DNA from: Micrococcales bacterium
Lineage (GTDB): Bacteria > Actinomycetota > Actinomycetes > S36-B12 > UBA10799
NCBI GenBank assembly: GCA_016703125.1
Contig: JADJCR010000004.1
Location: 248,001 to 312,000, forward strand
DNA length: 64,000 bases
Direction: 5' to 3'
Position 1 is the first letter of the stretch. Each line of letters starts with the position of its first letter. This document shows positions 15,527 through 25,176 of the stretch, in pieces. The translations under genes were made by a program, and so were the position numbers. The notes beneath the pieces were generated by a model. It was given only the letters and a program-made list of their open reading frames with translations. It had not been told where the DNA came from and made no database searches.

Positions 15527-16170
15527 GCGCCCTTCGCCGCGTCGCGGATGAACACCAGCGCGCCCTTGGGCCCGGGCACCGCACCCTTTATGAGGATGAG
15601 GTTGCGCTCGGCGTCCACGGAGTGGATCGTCAGGCCCGGGGTCGTGACGCGGTCGGACCCCATACGTCCGGCCATGCGCAGCCCCTTGAAGACCCGGCCC
15701 GGGGTGGCACAGCCACCGATGGACCCCGGCGAGCGGTGCTTGCGCTGCACGCCGTGCGAAGCGCGCAGCCCCGCGAACCCGTGCCGCTTCATGACACCGG
15801 CGTAGCCCTTGCCCTTGCTGGTCCCGGTCACGTCGACCACCTGACCGGCCTCGAACACGTCGGCGTTCAATTCCTGCCCGAGCGTGTACTCCGAGGCGTC
15901 TTCGGTGCGCAGTTCGACCACGTGCCGGCGCGGAGTCACCCCCGCCTTGGCGAAGTGGCCGCCGTCGGGCTTGTTCACCCGGCGAGGATCCACGGCGCCG
16001 AACGCCAGTTGGACGGCCGAGTAGCCGTCTGTCGCCGGAGTGCGGACCTGTGTGACCACGTTCGGTCCGGCCTCGATGACGGTCACCGGAACGATCCGGT
16101 TGTTCTCATCCCATACCTGGGTCATGCCGAGCTTGGCGCCCAGCAGCCCTTTGCGAGTTGTCGTCTTCAT
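15523..16170 (-). CDS. rplC: 50S ribosomal protein L3
   Basis: uL3 reaches toward the peptidyl transferase centre and is an early assembly protein. The 215-residue protein begins MKTTTRKGLLGAKLGMTQVW and has VVDVTGTSKGKGYAGVMKRH, then HGVQRKHRSPGSIGGCATPG. It ends FIRDAAKGA. It is intact, with a 10-bp gap to rpsJ and a 4-bp overlap with rplD. Confidence 0.97.
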   Translation of the reverse strand: MKTTTRKGLLGAKLGMTQVWDENNRIVPVTVIEAGPNVVTQVRTPATDGYSAVQLAFGAVDPRRVNKPDGGHFAKAGVTPRRHVVELRTEDASEYTLGQELNADVFEAGQVVDVTGTSKGKGYAGVMKRHGFAGLRASHGVQRKHRSPGSIGGCATPGRVFKGLRMAGRMGSDRVTTPGLTIHSVDAERNLILIKGAVPGPKGALVFIRDAAKGA

Positions 16171-16180
16171 CAGTGGCGTC

Positions 16181-16489
16181 CTACAGCTTGATCTCGATCT
16201 CGACGCCCGCCGGGAGGTCGAGTTTCATCAGCGAGTCCACGGTCTTCGGGGTCGGGTCGAGGATGTCGATCAGTCGTTTGTGCGTGCGCATCTCGAAGTG
16301 CTCGCGGCTGTCCTTGTACTTGTGCGGCGAACGGATGACGCAGTACACGTTCTTCTCCGTCGGCAGCGGCACAGGACCGGCGACCTTGGCACCGGTGCGC
16401 GAAACGGTGTCCACGATGGTCTTCGCCCACTTGTCGATCACCTCGTGGTCGTAGGCCTTGAGCCTGATGCGGATCTTCTGTCCCGCCAT
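16181..16489 (-). CDS. rpsJ: 30S ribosomal protein S10
   Basis: uS10 (NusE) is in the 30S head and also joins NusB in antitermination. The 102-residue product starts MAGQKIRIRLKAYDHEVIDK and contains VAGPVPLPTEKNVYCVIRSP, HKYKDSREHFEMRTHKRLID and the C-terminal LMKLDLPAGVEIEIKL. It is complete, and is the first gene of the S10 operon proper, preceded by the hairpin that follows tuf. Confidence 0.97.
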   Translation of the reverse strand: MAGQKIRIRLKAYDHEVIDKWAKTIVDTVSRTGAKVAGPVPLPTEKNVYCVIRSPHKYKDSREHFEMRTHKRLIDILDPTPKTVDSLMKLDLPAGVEIEIKL

Positions 16490-16538
16490 GGCGCTGGTTT
16501 CCTCTTCTTCTCGCCGCTGTCGTTCTTAGGGGTTCTGG

Positions 16539-16569
16539 CCGGGGGGCGCGGGTTCTCCGCACCCCCCGG
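16539..16569 (-). terminator. GC-rich hairpin between tuf and rpsJ
   Basis: CCGGGGGG and GCGG on one side pair with CCGC and CCCCCCGG on the other across a 5-nt loop, with one unpaired base on each side. It lies 17 bp past the tuf stop on the minus strand. It probably terminates or attenuates the str (rpsL-rpsG-fusA-tuf) transcript ahead of the S10 operon. There is no U-tract. Confidence 0.65.
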
Positions 16570-16586
16570 ACGCAGCTAGTGCTGTA

Positions 16587-17780
<1,194 letters not shown>

Positions 17781-17890
17781 TGCGGTCCTCCTCTTTGTTC
17801 CTGGACTGACGGCCTGCTCCCGGGGCGGGTCTCGGCCTTTGACTTCTGTTGTTTCCGGGTGTCTCCAACTGCGAGACGTGACGTCAGGGA

Positions 17891-19993
17891 CTACTCCCCG
17901 CGCGCCTTGGCAATGATCTCCTCCGCCACGTTGTTCGGAACCTGGGCGTAGGAGTCGAACTGCATGCTGTAACTCGCGCGCCCCTGGGTCTTGCTCCGGA
18001 GATCTCCGACGTAGCCGAACATCTCCGACAGGGGTACGAGAGCCTTGACCACGCGGGCGCCCATGCGCTCCTCCATGGCCTGGATGTGGCCGCGGCGGGA
18101 GTTGAGGTCACCGATCACCTCACCCATGAAGTCGTCCGGAGTCGTGACCTCGACGGCCATCATCGGCTCCAGCAACACGGGCTTGGCCCGGCGGGCGGCC
18201 TCCTTGAAAGCCATCGACCCGGCGATCTTGAACGCCAATTCCGAGGAGTCGACGTCGTGGTACGCACCGTCGATCAGCGTCACCTTCAGGTCGACCATCG
18301 GGTATCCGGCGAGCACGCCGGTCTCCATGGCCTCGCGGCAGCCGTGGTCCACACTCGGGATGTACTCGCGCGGGATGCGGCCACCGGTGATCTTGTTGAC
18401 GAACTCGTAACCGTTCTCCAGCTTGTCCTCGGACTCCGAATCGGCGTTCGGCTCGATCGCGATGATCACTCGGCCGAACTGCCCGGATCCACCGGTCTGC
18501 TTCTTGTGGGTGTACTCCACCTTCGCGACCGGCAGAGTGATGGTCTCGCGGTAGGCCACCTGCGGCTTGCCGACGGTCGCCTCGACGTTGAACTCACGGA
18601 GCATTCGGTCGACGATGACCTCGAGGTGCAACTCGCCCATGCCGGCGATGATCGTCTGAGCGGTCTCCTCGTCGGTGTGGACGCGGAACGTCGGGTCCTC
18701 GTCGGCCAGCCGCTGGATGGCGGTGGCGAGCTTGTCCTGGTCGCCCTTCGTCTTGGGCTCGATCGCGACCTCGATCACCGGGGCCGGGAACGTCATCGAC
18801 TCCAGCACGATCGGGTTCGCCGAGTCGCACAGGGTCTCACCGGTGGTGGTGTCCTTCAGACCCATCACGGCGACGATCTCGCCGGCGCCGACCGACGCGA
18901 TCTCCTCGCGCTTGTTGGCGTGCATCCGGTAGATCTTGCCGATGCGCTCCTTGCGGTCCTTCACGCTGTTGAGCACCTGGGTGCCGGCGTTGAGGACACC
19001 GGAGTAGATCCGGATGTAGGTCAACTTGCCCAGGTGCGGGTCCGCGGCGATCTTGAAGGCCAGCGCTGAAAAGGGTTCGTCGTCGCTGGGCTTGCGCTCG
19101 AGCTCCACGGCCTCGTCGCCGGGCTTGTACCCGGTGACCGCGTGCACGTCGAGCGGGGTCGGCAGGTAGGCGACCACTGCGTCAAGCATGGGCTGCACGC
19201 CCTTGTTCTTGAACGCCGACCCGGTGAGGACGGGGGTCAGGGTGCCACCGATGGTTGCCCGGCGGATGCCTGCCTGCAACTGCTCCTCGGTGGGGTGTTC
19301 GCCCTCGAGGTACATGTGCATGATTTCGTCGTCACCCTCGGCGAGGGTCTCGATCAGCTTCTCGCGCCATTCCGCAGCCGTCTCGACCATGTCCGCGGGA
19401 ATGTCCTCGAGGACGTAGTCCTCGCCCATCTGGGTCTCGCCGCGCCACATCATGGCCTTCATGCGGATGAGGTCGATGAGACCGATGAAGTCGGACTCCG
19501 CACCGATCGGGAGTTGCAGCACCAGCGGCGTGGCACCGAGCCGGGACACGATCGTGTCGACGCAGAAGAAGAAGTCGGCACCGGTCCGGTCGAGCTTGTT
19601 GACGAAGCAGATCCGCGGGACGGCGTACTTGTCGGCCTGCCGCCACACCGTCTCCGACTGGGGCTCCACACCGGCGACGCCGTCGAACACCGCCACCGCA
19701 CCGTCGAGCACGCGCAGCGAACGCTCCACCTCGACCGTGAAGTCCACGTGGCCGGGCGTGTCGATGATGTTGATCTGCGTGCCCTTCCACTCACAGGTGG
19801 TGGCCGCCGAAGTGATGGTGATGCCACGTTCCTGCTCCTGCTCCATCCAGTCCATCGTGGCTGCGCCATCGTGAACCTCACCGATCTTGTAGTTGATACC
19901 GGTGTAGAAGAGGATGCGTTCGGTCGTGGTCGTCTTGCCGGCATCGATGTGGGCCATGATGCCGATGTTGCGGACGTCGCTGAGATCTGCCAT
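17891..19993 (-). CDS. fusA: elongation factor G
   Basis: EF-G drives translocation and, with RRF, ribosome recycling. I start at MADLSDVRNIGIMAHIDAGK (19993), giving 700 residues; a further in-frame start 6 codons upstream lies too near the rpsG stop. The P-loop AHIDAGKTTTTERIL, IDTPGHVDFTVEVERSLRVL (G3) and NKLDRTGADF (G4) are present. Domains II-V follow, ending QVPNNVAEEIIAKARGE. It lies 11 bp after rpsG in the classical str operon. Confidence 0.97.
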   Translation of the reverse strand: MADLSDVRNIGIMAHIDAGKTTTTERILFYTGINYKIGEVHDGAATMDWMEQEQERGITITSAATTCEWKGTQINIIDTPGHVDFTVEVERSLRVLDGAVAVFDGVAGVEPQSETVWRQADKYAVPRICFVNKLDRTGADFFFCVDTIVSRLGATPLVLQLPIGAESDFIGLIDLIRMKAMMWRGETQMGEDYVLEDIPADMVETAAEWREKLIETLAEGDDEIMHMYLEGEHPTEEQLQAGIRRATIGGTLTPVLTGSAFKNKGVQPMLDAVVAYLPTPLDVHAVTGYKPGDEAVELERKPSDDEPFSALAFKIAADPHLGKLTYIRIYSGVLNAGTQVLNSVKDRKERIGKIYRMHANKREEIASVGAGEIVAVMGLKDTTTGETLCDSANPIVLESMTFPAPVIEVAIEPKTKGDQDKLATAIQRLADEDPTFRVHTDEETAQTIIAGMGELHLEVIVDRMLREFNVEATVGKPQVAYRETITLPVAKVEYTHKKQTGGSGQFGRVIIAIEPNADSESEDKLENGYEFVNKITGGRIPREYIPSVDHGCREAMETGVLAGYPMVDLKVTLIDGAYHDVDSSELAFKIAGSMAFKEAARRAKPVLLEPMMAVEVTTPDDFMGEVIGDLNSRRGHIQAMEERMGARVVKALVPLSEMFGYVGDLRSKTQGRASYSMQFDSYAQVPNNVAEEIIAKARGE

Positions 19994-20004
19994 GTCGTTC
20001 GCCC

Positions 20005-20475
20005 CTACCACCGGTAGTGCGCGAACGCCTTGTTGGCCTCGGCCATCTTGTGCGTGTCCTCGCGCTTCTTGACGCTGGCGCCGAGACCGTTGCTGGCGTC
20101 GAGCAGCTCATTGGTGAGGCGTTCGGTCATCGTGCGCTCGCGGCGCTGACGGGCATAGGTCACCAGCCAGCGCAGGGCCAGGGTGTTGCTGCGGCCGGAA
20201 CGGACCTCGACCGGCACCTGGTAGGTGGCGCCACCGACGCGGCGGCTGCGGACCTCAAGGGTCGGGCGGATGTTGTCCAGGGCGCGCTTGAGCGTGACCA
20301 GCGGGTCCTGACCGGACTTCTCACGACAGCCCTCCAGGGCGCCGTAGACGATCGACTCGGCGGTGCTCTTCTTGCCGTCCAGCAGAACCTTGTTCACCAG
20401 TTGGGTGACCAGCGGCGATTCGTACACCGGGTCAACAACCACCGGGCGCTTGGAAGCGGGTCCCTTGCGTGGCAT
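20005..20475 (-). CDS. rpsG: 30S ribosomal protein S7
   Basis: uS7 starts assembly of the 30S head and contacts E-site tRNA. The 156-residue product starts MPRKGPASKRPVVVDPVYES and has YEVRSRRVGGATYQVPVEVR-type sequence (here TLEVRSRRVGGATYQVPVEV) and the C-terminal DTHKMAEANKAFAHYRW. The start ATG overlaps the rpsL stop (one-base-shifted TGA), so the two are coupled. Confidence 0.97.
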   Translation of the reverse strand: MPRKGPASKRPVVVDPVYESPLVTQLVNKVLLDGKKSTAESIVYGALEGCREKSGQDPLVTLKRALDNIRPTLEVRSRRVGGATYQVPVEVRSGRSNTLALRWLVTYARQRRERTMTERLTNELLDASNGLGASVKKREDTHKMAEANKAFAHYRW

Positions 20476-20849
20476 CAGCCCTTCTCCTTCTTCGCGCCGT
20501 ACCGGCTGCGAGCCTGCTTGCGGTTCTTCACACCCTGGGTGTCCAGCGCGCCCCGCACGACCTTGTAGCGCACACCGGGAAGGTCCTTCACACGGCCGCC
20601 ACGCACGAGCACGATCGAGTGCTCCTGCAGGTTGTGACCGACGCCGGGGATGTACGCCGTGACCTCGATCTGGCTGGTCAGACGCACACGGGCCACCTTG
20701 CGCAGCGCCGAGTTCGGCTTCTTCGGGGTGGTGGTATACACACGAGTGCACACCCCACGGCGCTGCGGGCTGCCCTTGAGCGCCGGGGTCTTGTTCTTGG
20801 CGACCTTGTCCTGCCGGCCCTTACGGACCAGCTGCTGGATCGTGGGCAC
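20475..20849 (-). CDS. rpsL: 30S ribosomal protein S12
   Basis: uS12 is at the decoding centre. The 124-residue protein starts with GTG (MPTIQQLVRKGRQDKVAKNK) after a well-placed GGAG. The streptomycin-relevant segment reads TTPKKPNSALRKVARVRL, and the second region GVGHNLQEHSIVLVRGGRVK; both carry the lysines of the sensitive wild type. It is the first gene of the str operon, with a leader of about 240 nt if the promoter described at 21095-21124 is used. Confidence 0.97.
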   Translation of the reverse strand: MPTIQQLVRKGRQDKVAKNKTPALKGSPQRRGVCTRVYTTTPKKPNSALRKVARVRLTSQIEVTAYIPGVGHNLQEHSIVLVRGGRVKDLPGVRYKVVRGALDTQGVKNRKQARSRYGAKKEKG

Positions 20850-21094
20850 TACGTCTCCGCTCTTTCGATCGGTGGTCGGTGTGGCACCGGGTGGCGCCGT
20901 GTCCGATTCGTCCGGTTCGTCCGACCCCCGCGGTCGGGCGTGTCGCGCTCTTGCGCACCATGCACGACCGTTTGTTGGGTCGGGGTCAGTACCTCGTGCT
21001 CATGGCACAAGCCAACCCGCCAGCCCCGGGGGCCTGCGTCGGTTGGCTCATAGTGACTGACTGATGCATCCGGACGTCCCAGACACACTCCATT

Positions 21095-21124
21095 AAGGTA
21101 CCCCATGGCTTTCCGGCAGGTCAA
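21095..21124 (-). promoter_or_regulatory. probable sigma-A promoter of the rpsL (str) operon
   Basis: On the minus strand TTGACC (21119-21124) and TACCTT (21095-21100) are separated by 18 bp. This is the best sigma-70-type match in the 441-bp gap 20850-21290, which otherwise shows no gene. Transcription would begin near 21088 and leave about 240 nt before rpsL. The gap also lies upstream of the divergent gene at 21291, for which I see no clear promoter. Inference from motif only. Confidence 0.5.
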
Positions 21125-21290
21125 AGGGGGTTGCACGCCAATACGTGACGCGGGAGGTGATGTTCGCTACGCTGCCCGCCTTGCCCGGCCTGCCCTACCG
21201 TCACACTCCCCGCAGCCCCGCTCGGGTGCGGCACTGCGTCAGTGCGCGCGCCGCCGTCAGTCCGGCGGCCAGGCCCACCAGACTGACCCT

Positions 21291-21923
21291 ATGGCAGAGC
21301 AGTGGGACGCCAGCGCGTCCGACGTGGTGCTGTACGCCATCGCCATGGCGCTGGTCGCGACTTTGCTGTGGGTCTCGTACCGCACCATGCAGCACCCCCG
21401 GCTCCCAGTGATCCGCCGGACGGACCGGCCCCCGCTGGTGACCGTCGCGGGAACGCTGCGATACCTCATCACCACACCCTTGCTAGTGGGGTTCTGGATG
21501 GCCGTTCTCATCACGCTGCTGTCCGCCGCGGCGAAGGACCGCAGCGGTGTGCAGGTCGTGGTCGCTACGTCCGCGGTCATCGGCGGCGCCCGGCTGCTTG
21601 CACATGTGAAGCAGGAACTCGCTCACGAACTGGCCAAGGCCGTACCGATCACGATCCTGAGCTTCATCATCATCGGGGGCGGGCTGGCCGGCATCGACCC
21701 GTTCATCCGTTCCTTCGAACAGATACCGCCGGACCTCGTCGACTCCTACTGGCTGGGCCTGATCCTGTGGGACGTGTTCCTCACCGCGGTGTGGCTGCTG
21801 GGCTTGCATGTCTCCTGGCGGCGACAGCACCAGCGCGAAATGGCGGGCGGCCCGGTTGACGCACCCGCGGTCCGCCTCGTGCGCCGCCTGCGCGGGATCG
21901 GCTACCGCGATCCGTCAGCCTAG
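21291..21923 (+). CDS. integral membrane protein of unknown function
   Basis: I do not recognise a family. The start at 21291 (MAEQWDASASDVVLYAIAMA) gives 210 residues; the upstream in-frame sequence is rich in Arg/Pro and looks non-coding. Four or five hydrophobic helices are visible, at about residues 11-30, 58-80, 88-103, 118-137 and 152-175, then a basic cytosolic tail (SWRRQHQREM ... VRLVRRLRGIGYRDPSA). A weakly charged loop (GARLLAHVKQELAHELAKAV) lies between TM3 and TM4. It is divergent from rpsL and its last 4 bases overlap the end of the convergent DUF4190-like gene. Confidence 0.7.
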   Translation: MAEQWDASASDVVLYAIAMALVATLLWVSYRTMQHPRLPVIRRTDRPPLVTVAGTLRYLITTPLLVGFWMAVLITLLSAAAKDRSGVQVVVATSAVIGGARLLAHVKQELAHELAKAVPITILSFIIIGGGLAGIDPFIRSFEQIPPDLVDSYWLGLILWDVFLTAVWLLGLHVSWRRQHQREMAGGPVDAPAVRLVRRLRGIGYRDPSA

Positions 21924-22336
21924 TTAAGGCTCATCAACGCACCGAAGTCCGACGTCTCGGTCGGAACGGTGGTGGAGAAAGCACCGACGATCAGCGCAAC
22001 GATGAAGAAGCCGAAGAACAGGATGCTCAGCGCGATGTTGATCCAGGCGATGATCTTCGCGGCCGTGACCATTCCTGAACCTTCGAGCATGCCCTGCGAG
22101 GCCGTGATCGACTTCGACGCCTTGCTGGCGAACACGAGCGCGACCACGGCCAGAACCAGCGGGCACACAGCCCAGGACAGGATCGCCAGCACCAACGCGA
22201 CGATGGCGTCCGACGAGGTCTGGCGCGGCTGCGGAGCGCCGTAGCCGTAGCCGGCGGGCGGCGGGGCGGAGGTGGTTGGCTCACCCTTCCAGCCTAGCCA
22301 CGAGGGGACGCGTACGCGGCCCGCGAGCAGCGACAT
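21920..22336 (-). CDS. DUF4190-like small membrane protein, start uncertain
   Basis: The body has the pattern of DUF4190 membrane proteins: a Pro/Gly/Tyr-rich N-terminal stretch (APPPAGYGYGAPQPRQTSS), a hydrophobic hairpin (IVALVLAILSWAVCPLVLAV), a polar linker (FASKASKSITASQGMLEGSG) and a second membrane segment (AWINIALSILFFGFFIVALI). The function is unknown. The ATG at 22336 gives 138 residues but has no Shine-Dalgarno, and its first ~20 residues look unlike the family. A GTG at 22284 would give MSQPPPP, which is typical, but lies in another frame. A one-base error in the C-rich run near 22260 would reconcile them; I cannot prove this. Confidence 0.65.
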   Translation of the reverse strand: MSLLAGRVRVPSWLGWKGEPTTSAPPPAGYGYGAPQPRQTSSDAIVALVLAILSWAVCPLVLAVVALVFASKASKSITASQGMLEGSGMVTAAKIIAWINIALSILFFGFFIVALIVGAFSTTVPTETSDFGALMSLN

Positions 22337-22363
22337 GTCGGACCGGATTGGCGGCTGGGTCGT

Positions 22364-23302
22364 TCACCCGTGCCGCTGGTGCGCGACCCAGTGCAAGGCG
22401 ATGCCGGCGGCGACCGAGGCGTTCAGCGATTCGGTGGCCGCAGTCATCGGGATGGACACCAGCAGGTCGCAGTGCTTGGCCACCAATGGGCCCAGGCCCC
22501 GGCCCTCGGCGCCGACCACCACGGCCACGGGACCGTCGGCCAGCCGGGACAGTTCCTCGAGGCCGTGGGGGGAGTCGGCTTCCAGTCCGACACAGAACGC
22601 CCCCCGCTCCTGCAACCTCTGCAGCGTCTGGGACACGTTGCCGATCCGGCACACGGGCAGCCGCGCCAGCGCCCCCGCCGAGGTGCGCCACGCGGCGGGG
22701 GTCACCGGAGCGCTGCGGCGTTGCGGCAGCAGCACGGCGGTCGCGCCGAAGGCCGCGGCGGAGCGTGCGATGGCACCGAGGTTGCGGGGGTCGGTGACCT
22801 GGTCCAGCACGACCCACAGCGGGTCAGGGGTGTCCAGCAGCGTGTCCAACTCGGTGTAGACGAACGGCTCCGCCTGCAGCACGAGTCCCTGATGGACCAC
22901 ATCGGGGGCCAACGCGTCGATCTCGTGCCTGGGCACCTCGTCGACCGGCAGGCCCAGCCCGGCGGCCAACGTCACCGCCTCATGCACGCGGTCGTCGAGC
23001 TCGATCTTCTGCTGCACCACCAGTCGAGTCGCCGGGGTCTTGGCACGCAGGGCCTCGACCACCGGATTCCGTCCGACCACGAGGTCGGCGCTCTCGGCCG
23101 ACCTCGTCGGCTTCTTGCCCGCCTCCCGCCGGCCGGCGGCTTTGGCGCGTCGCGCGGCCGGATGGCCCGGCCGGTCCTTCGCGGCTGGGGTGGGGCCCTT
23201 ACCCTCCAGCCCCTTGCGGCGCTGACCGCCGGACCCGACCGTGGCTCCCTTCTTCGATCCCGTGGTGCGGCGCGCCCCACGGCGCTGCGAGTTACCCGAC
23301 AT
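22364..23302 (-). CDS. rlmB: 23S rRNA 2'-O-methyltransferase of the TrmH/SpoU family (RlmB-like)
   Basis: SpoU-family enzymes methylate ribose 2'-OH using SAM and a trefoil-knot fold. I start at MSGNSQRRGARRTTGSKKGA (23302, 312 residues), inside the end of cysS. The first ~95 residues are a basic low-complexity tail. An L30e-like substrate domain follows (VVGRNPVVEALRAKTPATRL), then the SPOUT domain with the three motifs VVLDQVTDPRNLGAIARSAA, AVVVGAEGRGLGPLVAKHCD and IPMTAATESLNASVAAGIAL. The position after cysS is typical for the actinobacterial gene annotated as rlmB. Target G2251 is known for E. coli RlmB and only inferred here. Confidence 0.88.
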   Translation of the reverse strand: MSGNSQRRGARRTTGSKKGATVGSGGQRRKGLEGKGPTPAAKDRPGHPAARRAKAAGRREAGKKPTRSAESADLVVGRNPVVEALRAKTPATRLVVQQKIELDDRVHEAVTLAAGLGLPVDEVPRHEIDALAPDVVHQGLVLQAEPFVYTELDTLLDTPDPLWVVLDQVTDPRNLGAIARSAAAFGATAVLLPQRRSAPVTPAAWRTSAGALARLPVCRIGNVSQTLQRLQERGAFCVGLEADSPHGLEELSRLADGPVAVVVGAEGRGLGPLVAKHCDLLVSIPMTAATESLNASVAAGIALHWVAHQRHG

Positions 23303-24695
23303 GGGACACCAACGTCCATGCGGAACCGTCAGGACGGTCCTCGATGACAACCCCGGCGGCCGCCAGCCGGTCCCGGATGGCATCGGCCTGCGCCCAGTCC
23401 GTCTCCGCACGTGCTTGCTGTCGGGCCGTCAACAACTCGGCCACCAGCGCGGCCAGCGCGTCGGCGGCCGGCTCGGTCCCGGCATCCCCGGACGTCCAGG
23501 GTTCCTGAAGGGGGTTGATGCCCAGCACCGAGGTCATGGCGCTCACATGCCGCCACGCCTGCCGGGCTGTCTGGTCATCGCCACGTTCGAGTGCGGCGTT
23601 GCCGGCCCGTACGGTGTCGAAGATGACGGCGACCGCGGCCGGCGTGGCGAGGTCGTCGTCCATCGCTGTGACGAAATCCGGCGGGCAGTGGTGCGCCGTC
23701 GCGTCCGGCAGCGGCTCGTCGGCGACCCGCGCGAGGAAGGCCGCCACCCGGCGGAACCCCACCGCCGCCTCGGTGATGGCCTCGTAGGAGAACTCCACCA
23801 TCGACCGGTAGTGGGCCGCCACCATGTAGTAGCGAAGTTCGACCGGCCGCACGTGTTTGAGGACCTCCTCGACGGCCAGGGCGTTGCCCAACGACTTGCC
23901 CATCTTCTCGCCGGCGGCAGTGACCCAGGAATTGTGCATCCAGTAGCGGGCGAACCTGTCACCGGCAGCCCGCGACTGCGCCTGCTCGTTCTCGTGGTGA
24001 GGGAATACCAGGTCGATGCCCCCGCCGTGGATGTCGAACTGCTCCCCCAGGTAGTAGGTGGCCATGGCCGAGCATTCGATGTGCCATCCGGGTCGTCCGG
24101 GTCCCCACGGTGAGTCCCAGGCGGGCTCACCGGGCTTGGCGCCCTTCCACAGGGCGAAGTCGCGCGGATCGCGCTTGCGGGAGCCGTCGGAGTCCGCGGC
24201 CGCCTGCAGATCCTCCACACGTTGCCCGGACAGTTCCCCGTACCGGGGGTAGGACGCCACCGAGAAGTACACGTCACCGTCGACGGCATAGGCCACCTTT
24301 CGGTCGATGAGCCGCGAGATGAGCGCCTGCATCTGCGGCACGTGCCCGGTTGCGCGCGGCTCGACCGTCGGCGGCCAGCAGCCCAGCGACTCGTAGGCGC
24401 GCGTGAACACCCGCTCGTAGTGCTGCGCGAGCGCCCACCACGCACGGCCCTCCTCGGCGGCCTTCAGCAGGATCTTGTCGTCGATGTCGGTGACGTTGCG
24501 AGCCAGCGTCACGTCGTACCCCGAGGCTGTGAGCCAGCGGGTGAGGACGTCGAACACCACACCCGGGCGCAGATGCCCCACGTGCGGGGCCGCCTGGACA
24601 GTCGCACCGCAGTAGTAGATCGACACCCGGCCTTCGTGCAAGGGCGTGAACTCACGCACAGTCCGGGTACCGGTGTCGTAGAGGTGCAGGGTCAC
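23292..24695 (-). CDS. cysS: cysteinyl-tRNA synthetase
   Basis: CysRS charges tRNA-Cys. The 467-residue class I enzyme has the zinc ligand Cys in YYCGATVQ, the HIGH-type motif HVGHLRP, GWHIECSAMA and FPHHENEQAQS (zinc His/Glu region), and a KMSKS-type loop written KMGKS (GEKMGKSLGN). The C-terminal anticodon domain ends AAGVVIEDRPDGSAWTLVSH. I considered the mycothiol ligase MshC, which is homologous. The length and the ispF-cysS-rlmB neighbourhood favour CysS. The start overlaps the ispF stop by 4 bp. Confidence 0.92.
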   Translation of the reverse strand: MTLHLYDTGTRTVREFTPLHEGRVSIYYCGATVQAAPHVGHLRPGVVFDVLTRWLTASGYDVTLARNVTDIDDKILLKAAEEGRAWWALAQHYERVFTRAYESLGCWPPTVEPRATGHVPQMQALISRLIDRKVAYAVDGDVYFSVASYPRYGELSGQRVEDLQAAADSDGSRKRDPRDFALWKGAKPGEPAWDSPWGPGRPGWHIECSAMATYYLGEQFDIHGGGIDLVFPHHENEQAQSRAAGDRFARYWMHNSWVTAAGEKMGKSLGNALAVEEVLKHVRPVELRYYMVAAHYRSMVEFSYEAITEAAVGFRRVAAFLARVADEPLPDATAHHCPPDFVTAMDDDLATPAAVAVIFDTVRAGNAALERGDDQTARQAWRHVSAMTSVLGINPLQEPWTSGDAGTEPAADALAALVAELLTARQQARAETDWAQADAIRDRLAAAGVVIEDRPDGSAWTLVSHVG

Positions 24696-25174
24696 TGCTC
24701 AAGGGTATCGACTGCACCCACCAGTGCCGTGGCGATCGCCGCCAGGCCCTCCCCCCGACCGGTCAGGCCGAGGCCATCAGTGGTCGTGGCGGACAGGTGC
24801 ACGGGACAACCGGCGGCGGCGGACAGGGCTTCCTGCGCCTCTTGCCGGCGCGGGCCGAGCCGGGGGCGCAGCCCGATGAGTTGCACCCCGATGTTGACCG
24901 GTGCCAGGCCGCTGTCACGTACGTGTCCGGCCACCTCGGCCAGGATCGCCAGCCCGGACGCCCCCCGCCACTGCGGCCGGTCCGTACCGATGAGCCCGCC
25001 GAGGTCGCCAAGTCCGGCGGCGTTGAGCAATGCGTCGGCGCAAGCGTGCGCCACGACGTCGCCGTCGGAGTGCCCCGCCAGGCCGGGCTCATCCGGCCAA
25101 TGCAGGCCGGCCACCCAGCAGGCGGCCGCGGGGTCGAATGCATGCACGTCGGTGCCGATGCCCACCATCACCAT
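24692..25174 (-). CDS. ispF: 2-C-methyl-D-erythritol 2,4-cyclodiphosphate synthase
   Basis: IspF makes the cyclodiphosphate in the MEP isoprenoid pathway. The 160-residue protein starts MVMVGIGTDVHAFDPAAACW; Asp and His of GTDVHAF bind zinc. Further conserved sites are GLAGHSDGDVVAHACADALL (zinc His and the substrate-binding HSDGD), GLGDLGGLIGTDRPQWRGAS and the C-terminal TTTDGLGLTGRGEGLAAIAT. It lies 2 bp downstream of ispD, so consecutive-pathway enzymes (with IspE between them in the pathway) are co-transcribed. Confidence 0.96.
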   Translation of the reverse strand: MVMVGIGTDVHAFDPAAACWVAGLHWPDEPGLAGHSDGDVVAHACADALLNAAGLGDLGGLIGTDRPQWRGASGLAILAEVAGHVRDSGLAPVNIGVQLIGLRPRLGPRRQEAQEALSAAAGCPVHLSATTTDGLGLTGRGEGLAAIATALVGAVDTLEQ

Positions 25175-25176
25175 CG

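Noticed and set aside
23292..24695. Mycothiol ligase MshC instead of CysS
   Set aside because: The homologous length (467), the C-terminal domain and the ispF-cysS-rlmB neighbourhood fit CysS. KMGKS in place of KMSKS is a tolerated variation.
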